In this document: positions 20,267-34,028 of the stretch, piece by piece
Position numbering within the stretch: the first letter of the stretch is position 1
Layout: every line of letters starts with the position of its first letter
Assembly: GCA_037367355.1 (NCBI GenBank)
Contig: CM074697.1
Location: 434,001-498,000 of the forward strand
Source: Neoscytalidium dimidiatum
Lineage: Eukaryota; Ascomycota; Dothideomycetes; Botryosphaeriales; Botryosphaeriaceae
Direction of reading: 5' to 3'
Length of the DNA stretch: 64,000 nucleotides
Notes under the pieces: generated by a model
Told to the model about the DNA's origin: nothing
Seen by the model: the letters and a program-made list of their open reading frames with translations, nothing else
The model's database searches: none
Program-made: the position numbers and the translations under genes

Positions 20267-21262
20267 TCAATGTCGCGGCGCACAGATCCGGATCCGCCTC
20301 GAACCTCTCTCCCTTTTCCCCAGCAGCTCCTCCACATCCCATGTCGAAAGCACAAGCCTTCCCTTCAGAAACGCGGCCGCTGGGCCGCTCAGCCAGACGG
20401 CGAAGCCCGCCGCCAGGCTCTCGTCGTCCCACTGACCCTCGTTCTTGAACCCGCTCCCCTCCGCAGCTTGCGTGTGCACCCCGCCGGGATTCATGCCATG
20501 CTCGCGGATGGGTACTTCCGGCAGCTGGTCGACCTCGAGCTGGAGCTGCCGCATAATGCGAGTGAAGGCGCCCTTGCTGGCGCCGCCCAGCGCCGAACCA
20601 GGCAATAATAAGTAGGCAGACGTGGAGGAGATATCGACTACTATCTTCTCGCGCCTCGGGCCTTCCAGGTCCGTAGTTTGCTTGATCGAGCCCGTAAGTG
20701 ATTTGAATAGAATAGCCGGCACCTCAGGTGGTGCCAGGAAGGCGCGCAAGAGGTTGACATTCCCAAGGACATCGGTCCCGAAGCCATCGACGCATCGTCT
20801 CCGGGTCGTGTTCGAGCGCGGCGTGGTCGAGGCAGAACGTCGCCGCGCTCACGGCGAGGACGCCGATATCTCTGCCGCGCGGCCGTCCGGGTGCTGCGAC
20901 GATCTCGTTCAAGGACGCGCCCTGATCTCCTCGAAAGACGCGGTCCACCTTCTGCCCGTCCCGGGATGTCTACGCGATACGTCGTCCACAGTACGGCCGC
21001 TCTGCGCTTGGCGGATGGCGCACGTCTCGGTCCGTCGCCTGGCCGAGCTCTCGTCCAGCACTTCGGCGCGCCGGGCCAGCATGATCGCGGTCGCGGCACC
21101 GGCGATGCTGAAGGCGCGGCCGATTGCACAGCCGATGCCGGTCGCGCCGCCGCTGACTACGAGCGTCTTTCCGGCGGCCGAGTTGGCTGGGTTGGCGGGA
21201 TCGATGGCGGGATACTCGGCACGGCGTGTTGTCATGGTTAAGGAAGTGGCTTGGACAGGCAT
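20267..21262 (-). pseudogene. Short-chain dehydrogenase/reductase relic, several frameshifts
   Basis: The order of a classical SDR is preserved but spread over different minus-strand frames. The ATG at 21235 (or 21262) leads to a glycine-rich cofactor loop (VVSGGATGIGCAIGRAF). The match then shifts frame near 20990-20940 (VDRVF, then FEEIRA), again near 20915 (RGRDIGVLAVSAATFCLDHA), and again near 20782, where GNVNLLRAFLAPPEVP resumes. The C-terminal third (20749-20267) is one open frame. At least four frame changes are needed. In addition the catalytic Y-x-x-x-K reads GGASK, so the tyrosine is missing even where the frame is good. A TATA box remains about 100 bases upstream. No splice arrangement restores the frame. 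The original substrate is unknown. Confidence 0.85.
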
Positions 21263-21357
21263 GGCCGATAGAAGGGACTGCAATTGGGCGAACGGCCGGT
21301 TGTGGCGTCCGGATTGAACTTTAGATGTCAATAAAGTTCATGCTAGAATTTGCTGTC

Positions 21358-21366
21358 TTTTATATA
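21358..21366 (-). promoter_or_regulatory. TATA box upstream of the SDR relic
   Basis: On the minus strand TATATAAAA lies about 95-125 bases before the possible start codons of the broken SDR gene. It suggests the promoter has outlasted the coding sequence. Confidence 0.45.
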
Positions 21367-24300
21367 AATCTAGACCTCGTCATTCGGCCTCTTCTTCACG
21401 TCACGTTCGTATAGATCATGTAGGCATTTCCTTATAGAGCGGGCAGAAAGCGGCGGATAACGAGAGAAATCCTGCACTTGCCTTGCTTCGTAGGTCTAGT
21501 ACGCCCCGAATACAGCCTATTTCGGACCTCGGAGGCAGAAAGATGTGTAAGCCGGAAGGAGGGTACCCGGTGATGCCGAGATCTTGGTATTGCCGTACTG
21601 GGCATCGCACCTATAAATGCCCTGAGGTCTCTTAACCTGTAGACCGGGCCAAAACTGCGCTTCCGGCCACCCAGACCTTAGATACCAAGCGAAAGATCTG
21701 ATCATCATTTCCAGCTCGTTATCTATATCTTAACAAGTAATGCTTAACTGTCGAGAGACGGCCAAATTAAGACATGCCGGGGGCGAAGCAATGAGTTGAA
21801 CATAAATATGGGGTCCATCATTAAACGCTTACGCATCACTGACTGCTTCAGCTCCCCGCGGTCAACCATCTGGTCGGGTTATTTGGGGCACACCGTGAAA
21901 GGAACGGCATTTGCGAACAGGGCTGACGGATGGCGAGCTATCCGTCGACGACTCCGAGCGATAAGCGTGCTCAGATACATCTGACGCTCATGAGTAGGGA
22001 AAAGGGCCGAATACGACATGAAGATGCGTCGCGGATTCACATGATAGAAGCGGTCGCATGCGTTCGACAAGAGCTCTGTGGAGAGGTGGTTGAAGGAGGC
22101 GTGCAAGCGAGGCGGGCGTTCACAAGTATCGGCAGCGAGTCGACGGTGCTATGGCCAACACGTGCACCGCCAGAAAGCCCCTGGTCCTCCATAAAAGACG
22201 CAATTCAACTCCACGGAGAGCTGGACGAATCTGCGGCCATCATAATGCGACCCCCATGAAGTGACGGTGTCCGCTTGGCATCTTTGTCTGCTTTGGCGGT
22301 CGGCTACGTCAATTATGTAGCATGACTCGGATTAAGGCTTAAAAAGTTCGGTGAGGCCGGGAGCAGACGGTGCCAATGAGCGCCTGTACATCAGATCCGG
22401 AGCAGGAAGGTCCGAAGCGCTGAGCATGAAGTCCTGTTGATGATGCGCGAAATTCCTGACTCGAAGCCAACAGCGCACTCCTGCCAGAAAACCATTAAGA
22501 AATGCGGGAGAGATCGTCCAGGGCTGACGACATGGTACATATTCACTCTAACACGTGGGCGGTGGAACGAGTCAAGTTGTGTGCGAAGGATCGGATTCTG
22601 AGCCGATAATAGCAACTAGGAGTGGGCGCGAACGATGAATAAGCCCGGGTATGTTCCTCCTTGATAATAACCCAACAAACGAGACAAGGAAAAACCGCAA
22701 AATATAACCCGAGAGACACATCTCGCGTCTATCCATCATGATATTTCCCATGCAATATTGTAAAGCAAGACCCTTCCCAGCGCCACTGATGCAGATGATG
22801 TTGTAACAAGCGATTGTTAAGACAAAAGGAGACAAGAAGAGAAGATATTCGATGCTGAACCCAGAAACAACCGAAGGCGCTGATCGATTACAAGGTTGGG
22901 TGTAATGATTAAAGCCCGACGTCGACGTGCCGAGCCCGCGGCCAGTGTCTGAGTGCGGTGTAGAGCGAGAGAATTGTGGCGGAGAGAAGCGAAGAGGTGA
23001 AGAAGCGTCGCGATAAGATCCGATCGCCAAGCCGCCCGCGCGCAACGTGGACTGCGGTGAGTCACAGCGGACATGCGGGTGCTGGCAGGCGCGGGAGGCA
23101 GCCTCGTGACGGCTGGCGAGGCGCAGGCGCGGGCGTGGGCGGCGTTGCCCAATGAGCGCTGGAGTGCAGGCGACGCGCAGATGCGAGCGAACATTTCCAG
23201 GCTTCGGGCGTGAGGATCGCCGCGCAGCGCGAGGCGGGGTGTCGCCTTGCTGGTGCCCCGCAGCTAAAGCTCGCCGCCCGCGATAATGGTGTCGCTGGTC
23301 GCCAGCTGCGAGCGAAAAGGCGGTGATAGTGGGGTTGATTGGAGAGCAGCGCCGCTCGTGACCGTTGCTGAAACGCTGGGCCCGAGGGCGCCAAAGGAGG
23401 ATAGCCGGAAGAGAGGATGATTGACCATTGCCATGATGTAATAATGAGACGTGGGAGAGGAAAATCCGATAATGCGTGACGGGGATCGTAAGGCGCAGGA
23501 AAGCCGAGAGAGTTGTAGGAGACTCGTGGCAGGTTTATTTGTTCGGGACCGGGGGCAGAGGCCTGGTCGGAGGCGGGCCGGGGCAGGGCGGCAGGTGAGC
23601 GGTGGCCGGCATTGTGAAGGTGGGTGGTGTGGTCGAGTGTTGGGGTCGAGGTGGAGAGGTCCACGGAGAACTTGGTGTTATAGCTGTCGCGTATAGGCGG
23701 CGGTGGTGGGCGCGTTTAGGGGCAGGTAGCGGTTGGCCGGCGAGTAATGCAGCAGAGGCTGGTCTTCAAGTACTCGTGCTGTCAGGCGCTGCCCAGAGGA
23801 TTAGACGTGACTGTGGAGGAGTCGATGGTGATGAAACGAGTCTCAGGTCTGCCGGCGGGTGCAGACGTATTTATGGCTAGCTGCTCCAAAATGGTCACAG
23901 GCAGGGCATGCCATTTCGGACGATGGTGTAATAAGCTGTCATGGTCATAGCGGCGGTGTGGACCAGGCACATGCTGGGTGAGGCGGCCAAGGGCTAAGCC
24001 GGGGGGCCCCCATGCTCGAGGGGAGAGTCAAAGGGCTGAGCAGCAGGCGGTCAGCCATGGCCGTGCAGCGCGCTAGAACATCGCGCAGGCCGGGATTAAT
24101 TGCAGGAAAATCAAACACCGCTCTGCATGTTTCAGCCCACGCGTGCCCGGCCAGGTCCCAGCAGCACCAGCATCCAGCCTGCCCGTCCGCAGCCCGCAGG
24201 CCCCACGCCAGCAGCCAGCACTCGCTGCGCGGCGATCCGGCGCCCGCGCGCTCCTCGCAACGCCGGACTGACACGCTGCTCGGCGGTTGGATGCTCGCGA

Positions 24301-27300
24301 TACGGGGCGGTGACATCAACACCACGCGATGCCGATCAATGGCTTTATTGAGGCCGCACGGGTTGGGCGTAGCGCGACGAGCCGCGGTGCCAGCGCCTGA
24401 GCGAGCGCCAGCGCCAGGAGCCTCGCGCTGCGCTGCCCGAAATAGCCTGCGGCGGGCACCAGGAGGCACCAAGGAGGCAGCCGCCGCTTCCAAGCATCCA
24501 GGAACGCGCTGACCTCAGCTCGACGCTGCCCGGGCGTGGAGCGGCTGGGCTGATCTCCGCCAGCAGCATCGGTCCGACTGGCTGCGAGTGACGGCGGGCA
24601 GCGAGAGCGCGCCGCCCCCGGTCGCAGCAGGCCCGGAGGCCCGAGACAGCCCTGCTGCCCGTCGCGAGCGCTCAGGCTCTCTCACAGACGCTTCTGCCGC
24701 TCTTCTCCCGAGACTTCTACCACTAACGCGATCTCCACGCACCGCCCAACGCCGGAAATTAGACAAATTTGCCCCCAAGCTCGTTGTGCAGCCCTTGTGC
24801 AATGCCGCAGGGCGTTGCCTCGCCTACGGGCGCGTTGTGCGCGTCCGGAGAGGGCGGATAGCGCGCGTCTGGGGTGACCATGTGTGGCTGGGGCTCCAAC
24901 GTGGAATCGTCATGCACTCGCGCTGCCCTCGCCCTCAGCAAGTCGGCCTCCGCCAGATCTTCGATCACCCGTCGCTGGTGCCGTCGTGTCGCAGGCAGCC
25001 GTTCTGCGACAGCGACGCCTCCTATTGCCGTCGCTCCCAGCAGCCATCGGCCAGCGGCCAGCGGCCAGCGGCCAACGCCAACGCCAGCACCGCCGCCGCC
25101 GCCCCAGCCTTGCCGCTCCCGGCGCTGGGCCAGCAACACACGTGGTGGTGCCCGGGATACGGCCAGCGCCGTCACGCCACTGAGCGCCGCCATTCCGCTG
25201 TGGGTGCTGGCGAACCGCGCATTTGAAACGCCAGGTTGCGCGGACCTGATGCGCACCACACGAGCCCGGCTCCAGCTTCTTCGCGGCCGTGTCCTGCGTC
25301 ACCGGCCGCGTTTGCACAGTCATCGCTCACCGCAGCCTGGAGATAAGCTCCCTGGCAGCGATCGCAATCCCTGCACCGCCGCACTCTGCACTTTCACCCT
25401 CCAGGCAGCAAGCCGCGAGCAGCAGGCAAAGGCTCTGCGCTGCGGCGCTGCGGCGCTGCGGCGTCCCGGCAGCATCATCCCCAATTCCAATGCAAATGCC
25501 GCACGCAGAACGTCGCTTTGGGTCGCTTGGCGCCCGCGCGCATGATCGCCTTTTTTCTTGTCTGATGCTGCCTCAGCCCGGCTGCAGGCTGCAGCTCGCG
25601 GTGCGGCAGCTGGGAGATAGAGAGCGTTTGGATCGTCAGGGGCACCCTTCGCACTCGCAGTCGCCCCCAGGCTTCCAGAGGCTGGCGCCTTGCCGCATGC
25701 GGGCAGCGCCCGCCGGCGTCGCAGGTACGCGGCTCAAGAGGAACTGTCAAACGGTGTCACTGTCGCAGGCGCTCAGCCCATGGCCGGGTGACAGCCGCGT
25801 TCGCGAAGGCTTCCAGCGGCGCGCCATTGCAAGAGCCAGGCAGCGGCAATCCTCCAGGTGGCCTCTACTGTCTCGCAATTGATTGAGCGCTGATGACGAG
25901 CAGACGACAGGGAGCCGTGGTCATGCGTGCGCACATCTTCCCCAGCAATGATCGTGTCTGATATTCATTGCGAGATTTGCGCTGCAGATTGTCCATTAAG
26001 CAGCGAGCAGCGAGCACGCGCCGCACGAGCTGGCTGCTTTCGTGTGGAGGAGCTGAGCTCCTGCATGCAAGTCATACATGCCTGTTGCCCGCAAAAGGTA
26101 CCGCTAGGCCGGGTTCGGCTGGCACGCTGCCTGAGACGAGCAGGGATCGGCAGCGTCGCCGTCTCAGGCTCCCCAGAGTCGAGCGCGTCTTCACTTAACT
26201 CCAAACTCAAATCGCCCAGTTTTCTGCCTGCGATCTGCCAGCAGTAAATCGGCGACTGCGATACGGGTTGCTTGAGCCTTGCTGCGCACAGCCCACGCAG
26301 GTACATCTATCACACCGTCACGCCGCGACTCGAGAGGCTGGCCGAACTGACCGACGAGAAGAAGCAACTACTGGCAGCAGCAGCCCGTAGCCTGCAACGC
26401 AGCCCGCCGCCCGCAGCTCACCTGGCCTGCTGGCACGTCCCGGCTTTCCAATTAACCTTTTCCGACCATCCGTCCACCCGCAGCCCTCCGCGCCCTCAGC
26501 ACGCCGCTTTTGCTTTTGCTTTCGCCGCTGCCTGCAGCCGCACGATCGGATGTCCTGCGCCGCATCGCGCACGCGGAGCGAGGCTCACACACCTCTCGCT
26601 GTTCTCGATTGCCTTTTTCGACGTGCACCTTCCCTTTGCGCACAGTCCATAAAACCGTTGAACCTACTTTTGGACATGCTCGCTCTTCCAGGCCGGCCAG
26701 CCCCCATGAACCACGGTTCTAGACCGCACGCCACCAATCACCCGCGATGGAGCCACCCGCCAGGTCCGCTTTCGGGGTGTCCGCTGGGTGACGCCGTGAG
26801 CGCTCTCTCCAGCTCAGCCCTCTGTCATTACGCGGCTGTCTCTCTTGCTGGTGCGGCAGCTGCACACTGACTCCAAGCGTTGCCGGGGAGCACTGGCCGC
26901 TGGTGGCTGGCTGGTTAGCTGGGTCTGGGCTGGTTCCAACGCGGCTGTACCTAGCTAACGAGCGCAACTAATTTAGTTCCTAGCTAACAGCGGGCTGACA
27001 GAGCACCCGTGAAAACCAAGATTTTTTGACAATGCCATTGTTCTTTTATTATTGGCTCCCCTATAGTGGCTACACGCAATCAAGCCTCTCCGCCGACATT
27101 GCCAACAGGGCAGCCCCAGCTGAGAATACGGCCATAGAACCCAGATGCCAACCACGCGTCGTTCAAATCTCCCCCTTTACTTTTGTTTTCCTTTCTTCTC
27201 TTGCTGTTTTTGAGTTTTCGCGCGGTTGCTGGGCGCGCTCCGCCCCGTCTATCCGCGGCGCAAGCGCAGTGCATTACCTTGCAGACATCTGCCTCCGTCT

Positions 27301-30300
27301 ACTGGGCTCCGTTCCGAAGCCTGGAATGCGTAAACGTCCGACAACTCCTGACATCTCCTGTGCATGACGGGAATCAGGAACGAGAGAATAGGCAGAATGA
27401 CGGCCCTGGGTGTACCGAGCCCCCGGCACAGCCGCAGTGGTCCGGTGGACGGCCGTGAGATCCGACAGTCCGTCGACATGGAAGTTTCGGAAAGCCACGG
27501 TTGCTTCGGGTTGGCTAGCAGGTCACGGAATCGACTCCAGCACGGCAGGAAACATCAACACCACCTTTTTGACTCTCGTGATACGACCTCCCCCCTGCTG
27601 CGGAGTTTCCATTGCCCGCGACCTTTCTTTTCTTTTTCTACTTCTTCTTCTTCTCACCTTTCTTCCTTGCGAATGCCCGGGGCCTGAATGCTACGATTTG
27701 TCATGCGGGGCTTTCCTTAGCGCCGCAAGGCGCGCCCCGGGATTCGGACGGACGGTGACAAGTAATTGTTTGCCGTTTGTCAGCTGCGCTTCCGAGAATG
27801 CGCACGCATACATGCTTCTTTGGACCGGTCAATGATGCTTGCTCGTGCGAACGGAAAGGCTGTGAGCAAGATTTGCGCGAGAAGCGCACACCTCGCGAAA
27901 CGCGGATTGGCGGCGCGCGCGTGATGGTTGCATGCCGCTTTACTACGGGCTATATGCGCGTTTTTGGTGCGGTGAGCTGTCAGCGTGGGGGTGGGGGCGG
28001 CGAGTTCTAGATGCTGCACACAGTCAGCAGCCGCTGCACGTTGTGCAGCACTGCATTATGCCACGCTTTTGGCTTTAGAGTTTTCCCTCTTCGGCTTACT
28101 TGCTCACCACCGCCACCACCACCACAATGCTTTCCCAAGTCGTGATTCATTGCCAGCCGCCGAATGCATACGTCCGTACTCTTAGCAGGCTTGTTTATTT
28201 TAGCAAGTCTGCTCCGCAACACTGCAACCATGGTTTTCTTGGGGCCCACAGCACGCCTTATTTTAACTTTCGCTACAGTCAGACTCGGAGCATTGGTCCG
28301 CCTACGACAAGTAGGGGAGGGAAAAATAGTTTCTCGGCATTCATTCGCGGACGGGGTCGCAGGCTGGGAAGCTTTGCAAATTTTCTCTCTTTTTATTTTC
28401 GCACAAGTTATCGGATATGCTCAAGAGTCTCCAGTCTATCAGAGTTTTGTGAGACTCTAAGCTTCGGTAGGCAAAACTAATCTGAGCAAGATCTCCCAAG
28501 GCTGAATCGACGGGTTCAATCACATTTCGATCAGGAACCCGGACAGCCCCTTTACTTGTCAGTCGACGTAGCTTTACCTTCCACCCTGGACCTGGAAATC
28601 GGCGCCAGCGCCAGCGTTCCTGTCACCTTTTCTACCTCCCAGATGGCTGATGTGCCGAGCAGGAGTCAAGCGCTCGGACGGTGGGCACGGATACGAGATG
28701 TGCGGCTATCAGAGTTTATACCAACGTCTAGTCGTCTCTTGTTCGGCCGGTCTCCGACAAAGCTTGACTAAGTCGACCACTTAGGGAGCGAACACATGTT
28801 CAGGCGCCCTGCATCATCCCCGCATTCTCACGATTCCTGGGTAATGTATTGCCGCCGATTGAACGGTTGAGATACCATCCGGGAAGTGACGGTGATGCCG
28901 TTTCAGGCAGTGAAGAGGGCAACAGGACGGCTCTGTCGTGGCGGTCGCTTCTGCGCGTATATCTTCATCGCCTTTGGCTTCCCCCTTTCATCAATCGCTT
29001 GAATGCGGTGAAAGGAGTTTGCGATTGAGTTGACAGGGCAATCGCGCGATCGTTAGCTTTGAATCGCCGACTGCTTCTGAAGGTTTTCGCTCACCGTTGT
29101 TGCACCGCGGTCCTCGTTCAATTCCGGTGAAGATGGCATTTTCCTCGAATTGACTTTTTCACCGCAACTCTTTAGAGCGGAGGAAGAGGCGACGGCGGTT
29201 AGCCTCCTCTTGGCGACAAGAATCACGACGGCGACAGAGGGTGTCACGCGACGAGGAACGCCACGGAATGCCAACGTCGTGCCTACACCTATTCGGAGCT
29301 CCCTGACAGTGGCTCACAGGAATCATGTCAAGCAAGGTGAACATTCTCATAATTCGGCCGAAGGTGGGACGAGGAACGTTTGCGGAGGCGGGCACACGAG
29401 GTCTGATCACCGGGGGCGCAGCGAGGCGTACGTGTACGCCATCGTTCCGTTGCTGCATCCAGCAATGCTCGTCCGGACACACCTTACGACGATAGAAGGG
29501 CTACGTTGGAACAGCACCTTGAACGAAAAAAGCACGGGCACCTGAAGTAGTCGCCCAGGCTTGACCATACACGGTACACGGTCCAGACAGTTGTTTCAAC
29601 AGGCCATCTCAGATGCCAATTCAAGTGACATCGTACGAGGCATGTTTCTCGGTACCAAGCGTATGGAGCAATATACCTACAACGGTTTCCAGAGCCTTCC
29701 GCTGGCTCAATGCCACTTGGTCCACGACCGTTTCGCAATCTATTGGGCTTGCAGACCGACTCTTGGTTCCACAGTGTTCCGACGGGCACTGGAAAAACAT
29801 GCGTATGCACTACGACCGTTGCAGCGTTAGGATATTTGGTACGGATGCCGGTTGTGCGGAATCGGACGTCATGTGGCATCGTCGGCGGCCAGGCACAACC
29901 CACGGCTACAGGAACCAATTCCTCGCCAAGCGAATACGATAACCTTCCTCAACTGTCGGAATGCCCCTCCCACTCCCCTCCCCCTCCCTCGACCGAAGCG
30001 GTTATCTTTTGTGTCTGCCGGGCGCCATGCAGCTGTCAGACAGCCGTGGAACCAGCACCCACTTCGCCCTCTATCGCATAATCATCATCGAAAAGACCCG
30101 CCGAGGCCGATCGATGTGTCCAGCACAAATCCACCAACCGCCAACCGAGATCGCAGGAACGCCTATCACGGCTTGCACGTGGTGCCCAACGCGCCAATCC
30201 ATCCCATCTCCGTCTCCTACGAGGAAATTGCTCTGCGATGTGCTGACAATACCGCTCCTAGTCGCGCCCCATTACTTATCAAGCGCTCTGCCGCGGCTCA

Positions 30301-33026
30301 GCCCTGTTTCGAGGGGTAAGCGAGCGTAGGAGTGGAGTCACGATCTGCGCAATCATCTGTGACAACTGGGCCGTAGATCCGCACCCCAGCTACCTGTACC
30401 TGAGACCCTGATACGCGCGCTACTACACCTTCGTGTAGGCGAGCGTTGCGTACCACTCACTCCGTATACGCACACGGATTTGCCACCTCCTTCGCCCTGC
30501 AGCTCGTAATTGCCCTCCCACTCTTCCGCTGGCTCCACGCATAGCGCCTCTCGCTCTGTGACAATCGTCGCGCGCGTTCACGTATTCAGAAGAAAATTTT
30601 CCAAGCGAAGTCTCCGGGCCCCGGTCGTGACAAGCATCGCGAAACACGCCGCCGACGCCCGTCGGAAAGGCTTCGCTTTCTGGATAACGAAATCTGCGCA
30701 ACACTGAGGCGTTTCATGATCTGTCTTTGAAGAATTCGCTGCAACGCCAACGGCCCTGCGCAACCTGTCCTAGTTTGTTTCACACTGCGATCCTGAACCA
30801 AGGCGCTATCGCCATCTTCAATTACCCAAAATTGCCTGCGCAAATACTCAAACTAACGATCGAAGTCACGATAAGCGTAGAGTCAATTTTCTCCTTCTTA
30901 GCGAAGGGCAGCCAACGAAAGATGTGCGTAGCAAAGAATTGCGAAACACCATACCTGCGACAGTCGTGCGCCTGTCAACAGCAGATTGCCTTCTGATCAA
31001 TCAATCAATCTACTTGTCAAGCCGCTCATCCGCCCTACTCTAATTGCTACTCAGCCGCCTGTCCGCCGGCTGCCGGTGTCCGGTAACCGAGCTAACGTCG
31101 GTCTACCTTGCTTGCTTGCCGTGTGCCCGACTACTGCACCGCTACCCGACGAACTTTGAGACGCTGGTTCTACAACCCGCGTAGTGGAATGTCGAAGTAA
31201 ACCCCGTTAATCGTACTTTCGGACAACTGCTTCAACGCGCGCCACACCGGAGCCTCATCGCACAAGGCTTCTCAGCAGTAATGCACAACAACTGCCGACC
31301 GCTCACAACGCGCACAAATTTGCACGTCCGCCAGACCGCGCGCTAGCTGGCAAGGCAGACGCTACAACTACACTACCCCTTTACACCGCCACCACCGGCA
31401 GAAAGAAGAACCCACCAGAAGGGACGAAGAAGAGTGAGTGACGACCTAACGACGTCGTGCACATGGGCCCATGACCCCAGCGCCCATCACCTGCCAGGCG
31501 CCGACTTCCAAGCCGTTCCATCGCGCCAACCTCAAAGCGACAGGCGACTCCGTTGCCCTTTGGTGCCCTTTTCCCCAACATCTCCTTCTCTGCCGCCTTA
31601 CCACCGGCGCAAATTGCCCAACCGAGTAAAGGCGCAACGGTCACCGATTCTTTGAATGACTCTTCTTTTCAGCCCTGGCAGAACGGCACCAAAAAAGTTG
31701 GCCATGCGCTGGACCGAAAAAGCCGTGCTTTCGGCTCCGGCCTGGATCCACCCTTCCGAAAAAGAGAAAGCAGACCCTGGCCGAGCTGCACCCGTACGTA
31801 CCCCGGCCTCATCACTGCCGTCTTTGTCAAAAATTTTTGCCACACCGTCATTTCGCGACACGGCGTGTGACGAGCGTGCGAAGATCCGAGACCTCCGAAA
31901 GGAGAACGACCATTATCGACTGAGGACCAATAGCGTGGCAGAGAAAATTTTCTTTCATCACATTGCTACGGTCGTAACGAGTGAACGTACGAGAAGTTCT
32001 AAGAAAAAAACACAAAGTTGGCAGGCTGGCAGAGCCGCTATCCGTGCGCCCTCATCGAAGGCGGTGAGGGAGGCTGGGAGAACACAGAGACACACGAGAC
32101 GCGACACGAGACACGCGACATGATGAGGCTGGAATGTGAGACATTGCGGAGAGCGAGAGGGAAAGAGAAGGCTGCCACGTGTGCGCTGGAGCGTTCCACG
32201 CATCCTTCTAGAAGTCTCACGTTCCCCACAGCTGAGACGAAGCAGGTCATTAGGCCCACTAATTTTTTCTTTCCGGAAATTCCAGAACTGCGCTAGAAGG
32301 TATAATGAAAGGAGCGGTGATGATGGGTCGGTCTGAGTGTCGACGAGCGGGCCATCTCGGACGGGCATGGAAAGAAGTGAGCAGGAGAAGGAGAGGAACG
32401 AGGCGGGAAAGCGCACAGACAGGTACGAGACTCAGAGAGGTAGGGAGATCCTTGATCGCCAAAGCAGCCCTATGCGCGTAATGGGCATGGTGCTCGAGGG
32501 ACCCTTATTCAGGCATCCTGCGCCTCTGTCCCGTTCATCAAAGGTTGCGTGCCGCAGGAGGATAATGCGGCTCCTAAGGTGGTCCAAGGATTTCCTCCCT
32601 TTCCTCCGTTAATCACGTCTGAGCTTTTTCAGCCGCAAGACGCTTGGGTCTCACGGTGGGTCGAAGGTCGGTTGCGTGTAGCGCAGTGCTAGAGCGTTGC
32701 AGCGCCGCGCCGTTGATTTCCTACTAGACCCTGGCCCGCCAGGCCGTCCACATGGCTTGTCGCGCCACCGCTGCGACGCGTCTGTTGTGTTCGTGAGAAT
32801 TTTACGCGCGCTGGGCTGGTGGAGGCAAAGGAGCGGTCAAATTCGAACAGAGCATCTTGACCGCAACAATGCTCCACCGCACCAGCGCTGCTCATTCATT
32901 CACCTCTCGACCGCCTGCTTCGCTTTTGCCCGAATGAACCTTCTACGATGCTCCACGTCTTGCTGATTTCATGCCGATCGTACCTCCTGTGTGCTGATCA
33001 CTTGTCTGAGCCGTGCCGCCGTGACA
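21367..33026. other. 11.7-kb stretch without recognisable genes
   Basis: Six-frame reading gives many short and some 150-220-codon open frames, especially in the GC-rich part at about 23.0-26.9 kb. None shows family motifs, a sensible start with splice sites, or steady codon bias. Short repeated units occur at about 25046-25072 (CCAGCGG four times) and 25440-25462 (GCGGCGCT). Polypyrimidine patches occur at 27.6 kb and an AATC-type repeat near 31.0 kb. The last 300-500 bases probably include the 3' end of the minus-strand gene that ends at 33027. I see no transposon ends, long terminal repeats or tRNA genes. Confidence 0.55.
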
Positions 33027-34028
33027 TCATCCCTCATCCTCCTCGTCGGCGCCCAAATTCCCAGCCGCTTGGGTGGATACCCAATTTTCCATCATCTGTT
33101 GGGTGCTTGCCGTTCCTTGCGCCGTCGCGCTGCCTGATGGGCCTCCACTGCGTGCGATCGGGCCCTTGCGCTTGACCACGAGGCATAGTATGCGCCCATA
33201 TATGCTGAACCCGTCATATGACGTGTTGAGTGCCATCTTCTTCTTGTCATCCGGTTCAGCGGAGACTTCTTCGCTGATCTTGTCCTGTGCTTGACCGCGT
33301 TTTCTGCTACGCTTCACTGGCGCCTCATCAGAAGCGTCTTCGGATTCGCTGGAGGCCTCGTTGACAAAAAGCTGGTCGCCACTGCCTTCGCGACGTCGGC
33401 GCTTGCTAGGGCGCGAAGCCTCAGCGCCCGCTTCAGGTATGTCGGCGAGAGCGACCGACGCGTCTTCTTCGCGAATTGCGATAGGTGCATCCTGATCGCC
33501 CGCGTCGACGTCGACAGGCGTCTCACTAGTGCCGCCGCTGGTCAGCCAGCCGGTCAGCTTGCCCGAATTACTTTTGAGGCGCGGCTTGTCCTTGAAGTCT
33601 TTCTGCTTGGTGAGCAGCGAATGAGGGGTGGAGTTGTCGGTGAGGAATATGGAGACTTCGAAGTCATCTGTCAGCAGGCTGGTGTCAGTCTTCATTTCAG
33701 TACCAGCCGCCAAGATGCGCAGCAATAGGCTTCCGCGAGGATGAATTCCAGTATTCCCAAACTATGCAAAAGTCTTGACGTCCGTCCGCGTACCTCCTGC
33801 AACTACGTCCTTCACGCCCTTCTTTCCTTTGCCCTTGCGCTCGGCGCGCTCCTTCTCCTCCCACAGCTTTGGTAGCACCAGCGGCCTGACGGCTTCGATG
33901 ATGCGGGGCAGCGCAGGATCGTTGCGACGTAGCAGCCAGGTCTCAGCATGCGCCGGGTTGTCGAGGTATATGCGCACCTCGAGCGCGGAGTGCCTGGTAA
34001 TGCGCAGGTAGCGGCGGAGCGGCGCCAT
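33027..34028 (-). CDS. Conserved ascomycete protein of unknown function, nuclear-type, two exons, 291 aa
   Basis: Exon 1 is 34028-33794 and exon 2 is 33667-33027, with a 126-nt GT..AG intron in phase 1 and 292 codons in total. I recognise the pattern from unnamed proteins of many filamentous ascomycetes but know no function. The N-terminus (RRYLRITRHSALEVRIYLD, about residues 5-23) and the block DDFEVSIFLTDNSTPHSLLT after the splice look like the folded part (1-120). Residues 120-225 are an acidic, charged linker with two basic clusters (KRRRR at 167-171, KRSRKR at 197-202) that could be nuclear signals. A last conserved block (YDGFSIYGRILCLVVKRKG, 229-247) and MMENWVSTQAA follow. It is transcribed divergently from sam37, with about 300 bases between the starts. 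Confidence 0.85.

Noticed and set aside
23062..25900. Several 150-220-codon open frames in GC-rich DNA
   Set aside because: Overlapping frames on both strands are equally open, none has motifs, and composition (Ala, Arg, Pro, Ser) is that of random GC-rich sequence.
29484..30081. Overlapping frames that hinted at a transposon or helicase (a PTGTGKT-like string)
   Set aside because: The string is isolated, no companion motifs or terminal repeats are present, and neither strand gives a longer sensible frame.
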